NCBI GenBank assembly: GCA_022570975.1
Contig: JACZYS010000025.1
Coordinates: 1-17,750 of the forward strand
Length of the DNA stretch: 17,750 nucleotides
Reading direction: 5' to 3'
From: Candidatus Zixiibacteriota bacterium
Lineage (GTDB): Bacteria; Zixibacteria; MSB-5A5; GN15; FEB-12
Below, one piece after another: positions 15,716-17,750 of this stretch. A model generated the notes under the pieces. The model was not told the DNA's origin. It searched no databases and worked only from the letters and a program-made list of their open reading frames with translations. Position 1 is the stretch's first letter, and each line of letters begins with the position of its first letter. Position numbers and translations under genes: made by a program.

Positions 15716-15754
15716 AGTAATCAAGGTAGAAACGATCCTTTTGAAATGATTACT
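15716..15754. repeat. 8-bp inverted repeat in the divergent promoter region
   Basis: AGTAATCA (15716-15723) and its exact reverse complement TGATTACT (15747-15754) are 31 bases apart centre to centre, about three helical turns, between the oxidoreductase and ClC genes. The left arm overlaps by one base a perfect TTGACA on the - strand (15716-15711), which lacks a good -10 at normal spacing. It could be a regulator site. An 8-bp inverted repeat in a region this size is expected by chance perhaps one time in five. Confidence 0.3.
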
Positions 15755-15829
15755 CTTTATTATGCCATTTTAATTTTGTAATTTGATTTCAATTATGGAA
15801 ATCTCAGCTGACTAATACCCGGATAAATT

Positions 15830-17581
15830 ATGGCTTCAAAACTCACGTTTAGATTAATAAGGAAGTTCAAAATCTCCGGGACAAATATATTAATTTTGCT
15901 CTCGGTCTTTGTAGGGCTTGCCACTTCCTTTGGAGCAATCGGCTTTATTTACCTGATTGAATATTTCAACGAACTCTTTTTTGGACTTACTGACCAGCTT
16001 TTGTCACAAGGAATGGAAGCTGACGCACCAAAATATTGGCTCCCCCTGATTCCGATGGTGGGCGGTCTTTTGGTTGGTCCTATAGTTTATAAATTTGCCA
16101 AAGAAGCAAAAGGGCATGGCGTCCCCGAAGTCATGAACGCTGTCGCCCGTTTGGGCGGTATTATCCGGGCCAGAGTGGCTATTGCCAAAACCCTTGCCTC
16201 GGCAATCTGTATAGGGTCAGGGGGCTCTGCCGGACGTGAAGGACCGATTGTACAGATAGGATCAGCCTTGGGCTCAACAATTGGTCAGATGTTTAGGATG
16301 TCCGGGGAAAGAGTCAAAATCCTGGTTGGCTGTGGTGCCGCGGCCGGAATTGCCTCGGTCTTTAATGCACCAATTGCCGGAGTTATTTTTTCTCTGGAAA
16401 TCATTCTTGGCGATTTCACCATCAAGACTTTCTCACCGGTGATTCTTGCTTCGGTTGTTGCCTCGGTAGTTACCAGAGCAATTATGGGAGACCACCCGGC
16501 CTTTGAAGTTCCGGAATATTCGTTAGTCTCGGCTTGGGAAGTTCCACTCTATATTTCTATGGGATTTCTTTTGGGCGGGTTTGGAGTAACTTTTACAAAA
16601 ACCCTGACTTATTTCGAAGATTTCTTTGACAACCTTAAGTTTCCCAATGTGCTTAAACCGGCAGTGGGCGGATTGCTTTTGGGCGGCATAGCTATTTTTT
16701 ACCCCCAAGTTCTGGCTGACGGTTACGATACAATTAAGCTGACCTTGCACGGTGAGCTGTGGATTGGTCTTTTGGTCCTGTTAATGTTCTTAAAAATGAT
16801 CGCAACTTCGCTGACCCTCGGTTCCGGTAACTCAGGCGGTATATTTGCCCCTTCGCTTTTTATGGGAGCTGTTGCCGGTGGAGCTTTTGGTTTTCTTGTA
16901 AATTATATGTTTCCGGAATCAACTGCCAACCCGGGCGCGTATGCTCTGGTTGGGATGGCCGGAATGGTTGCGGCTACAACCCATGCACCTATGACAGCCA
17001 TGCTTATAATTTTTGAAATGACCTCGGACTACCGTATTATTCTACCGCTGATGGTCACGGTGGTTTTTGCAGCATTAACCGCCGGACGGTTATTCAGCCA
17101 TTCAATATATACGGTGAAACTTGCCCGGAGAGGGATTGAGATCAAGGGAGGTAAAGATATTAACGTCCTTCGCTCGCATAAGGTCTCAGAGATTATGGAT
17201 AAGAATTATATCACCGTTAAGGCAACAACTCCTCTGGTTGAGATTTTCCACAAGATTGAGCAAACCAATGAATCATACTTTATCGTTGTTGATGAAGATG
17301 AAAAGATGAAAGGAGTAATCTCTTTTCAGGATATCCGGACGATAATCTCTCAGCAGACATTGGATTTTTTAGTGATTGCTCAGGATGTGGTAAAAAGCGA
17401 CACCGTTAAGCTGACGCCGAATGAAAATCTTGACAACGCCCATCAACTATTTACCTTGAGTGATTTGAAAATGATTCCTGTTGTTGAGTCCCAAGATAAC
17501 AATCGGGTTATCGGTGTTGTCCGCTGGGAACAGCTCACAGATTATTATAACAAAAGGCTTCTTGAGACTTTGAGACGCTAA
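15830..17581 (+). CDS. ClC-family chloride channel/transporter with C-terminal CBS pair
   Basis: A 583-residue protein: a ClC membrane domain (about 20-430) followed by two CBS domains (about 450-575, 'VSEIMDKNYITV' and 'VVKSDTVKLTPNENL'). The three anion-selectivity motifs are present: 'GHGVP' (95-99, where E. coli ClC has GSGIP), 'GREGP' (135-139) with the gating glutamate Glu137, and 'GIFAP' (337-341). Tyr427 matches the central tyrosine. The intracellular proton glutamate of E. coli ClC (Glu203) aligns with Ile191 in 'FSLEIILGDF', so proton coupling may differ. CBS domains in this family usually bind adenine nucleotides and tune gating. It begins 173 bases from the divergent oxidoreductase gene and ends seven bases from a convergent kinase gene. 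The ion and mode (channel or exchanger) are not settled by sequence. Confidence 0.93.
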   Translation: MASKLTFRLIRKFKISGTNILILLSVFVGLATSFGAIGFIYLIEYFNELFFGLTDQLLSQGMEADAPKYWLPLIPMVGGLLVGPIVYKFAKEAKGHGVPEVMNAVARLGGIIRARVAIAKTLASAICIGSGGSAGREGPIVQIGSALGSTIGQMFRMSGERVKILVGCGAAAGIASVFNAPIAGVIFSLEIILGDFTIKTFSPVILASVVASVVTRAIMGDHPAFEVPEYSLVSAWEVPLYISMGFLLGGFGVTFTKTLTYFEDFFDNLKFPNVLKPAVGGLLLGGIAIFYPQVLADGYDTIKLTLHGELWIGLLVLLMFLKMIATSLTLGSGNSGGIFAPSLFMGAVAGGAFGFLVNYMFPESTANPGAYALVGMAGMVAATTHAPMTAMLIIFEMTSDYRIILPLMVTVVFAALTAGRLFSHSIYTVKLARRGIEIKGGKDINVLRSHKVSEIMDKNYITVKATTPLVEIFHKIEQTNESYFIVVDEDEKMKGVISFQDIRTIISQQTLDFLVIAQDVVKSDTVKLTPNENLDNAHQLFTLSDLKMIPVVESQDNNRVIGVVRWEQLTDYYNKRLLETLRR

Positions 17582-17588
17582 GATCAAA

Positions 17589-17750
17589 TCAAGCGGAAAC
17601 TTCTGATTTTATTCGTGGTTGAAAACGAGGTAAAGTTAATGTAAAAGTCGCTCCTTCGTTTTTCTCAGAATCAATTTCAAGAACTCCGTTATGGGAGGCA
17701 ACAATTTGACGTGCATTATAAAGACCAATCCCGTTGCCTTCTTTTTTTGT
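17589..17750 (-). CDS. Sensor histidine kinase, C-terminal end of ATPase domain (5' part outside window)
   Basis: The - strand frame is open from the window end to TGA at 17591-17589, giving 53 residues. It shows the G2 box 'KEGNGIGLYNARQIVASH', then 'GVLEIDSEKNEGATFTLTLP', the final strands of a HATPase_c fold. The last 14 residues are a short polar tail. The 'TKKEGNGIGLYNA' form is that of NtrB/PilS-type kinases. Sensor and dimerisation domains lie beyond the window. Whether it pairs with the ATPase-less HisKA protein about 3.3 kb away cannot be seen. Confidence 0.88.
   Translation of the reverse strand, partial: TKKEGNGIGLYNARQIVASHNGVLEIDSEKNEGATFTLTLPRFQPRIKSEVSA

Overview
The window looks like a chromosomal segment from a respiring, Gram-negative-type bacterium of moderate to low GC. 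I infer, from recalled resemblance only, a member of the FCB group such as Zixibacteria. The reasons are the style of the complex I subunits and a secreted subtilase that ends in dockerin-like repeats of the 'xIADLTYLVxYFF' type. I see no CRISPR array, tRNA, rRNA, insertion sequence or phage gene.

Positions 1-8988 (+ strand) are the distal part of a complex I (NADH:quinone oxidoreductase) operon in the usual order: the end of nuoG, then nuoH, I, J, K, L, M and N. The genes are tightly packed, with start/stop overlaps at I/J and J/K. The one interruption is a small glutaredoxin-like gene between nuoM and nuoN. This is the most interesting object in the window. Its apparent stop is a TGA followed by Gly-Phe-TAG, and just beyond lies a compact hairpin with a GGUC loop, the apical sequence of the E. 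coli fdhF SECIS element. I read it as a 73-residue selenoprotein with a C-terminal G-U-G-F end (U is selenocysteine) in addition to an N-terminal CPYC redox motif. Ordinary gene calling would cut it at residue 70.

Positions 8990-13280 (- strand) hold a 904-residue secreted S8 protease, convergent with nuoN at one base spacing, with its own good promoter, and upstream of it purF (amidophosphoribosyltransferase). PurF appears to start at TTG and keeps its propeptide, catalytic Cys and Fe-S cysteines.

Positions 13281-17750 hold single genes in mixed orientations. A GAF-like plus HisKA protein without an ATPase domain is on +. A 29-residue membrane peptide with a strong ribosome binding site and a DAO-family FAD oxidoreductase are on -. 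A ClC chloride transporter with a CBS pair is on +. The C-terminal end of a histidine kinase ATPase domain is on -, cut by the window end. The 173 bp between the divergent oxidoreductase and ClC genes carries an 8-bp inverted repeat.

Functionally the window is dominated by energy conversion. NuoH, L, M and N and the small subunits J and K form the membrane arm, and NuoG and NuoI form part of the electron path. The glutaredoxin-like selenoprotein is the only gene whose role next to complex I is not already known to me.
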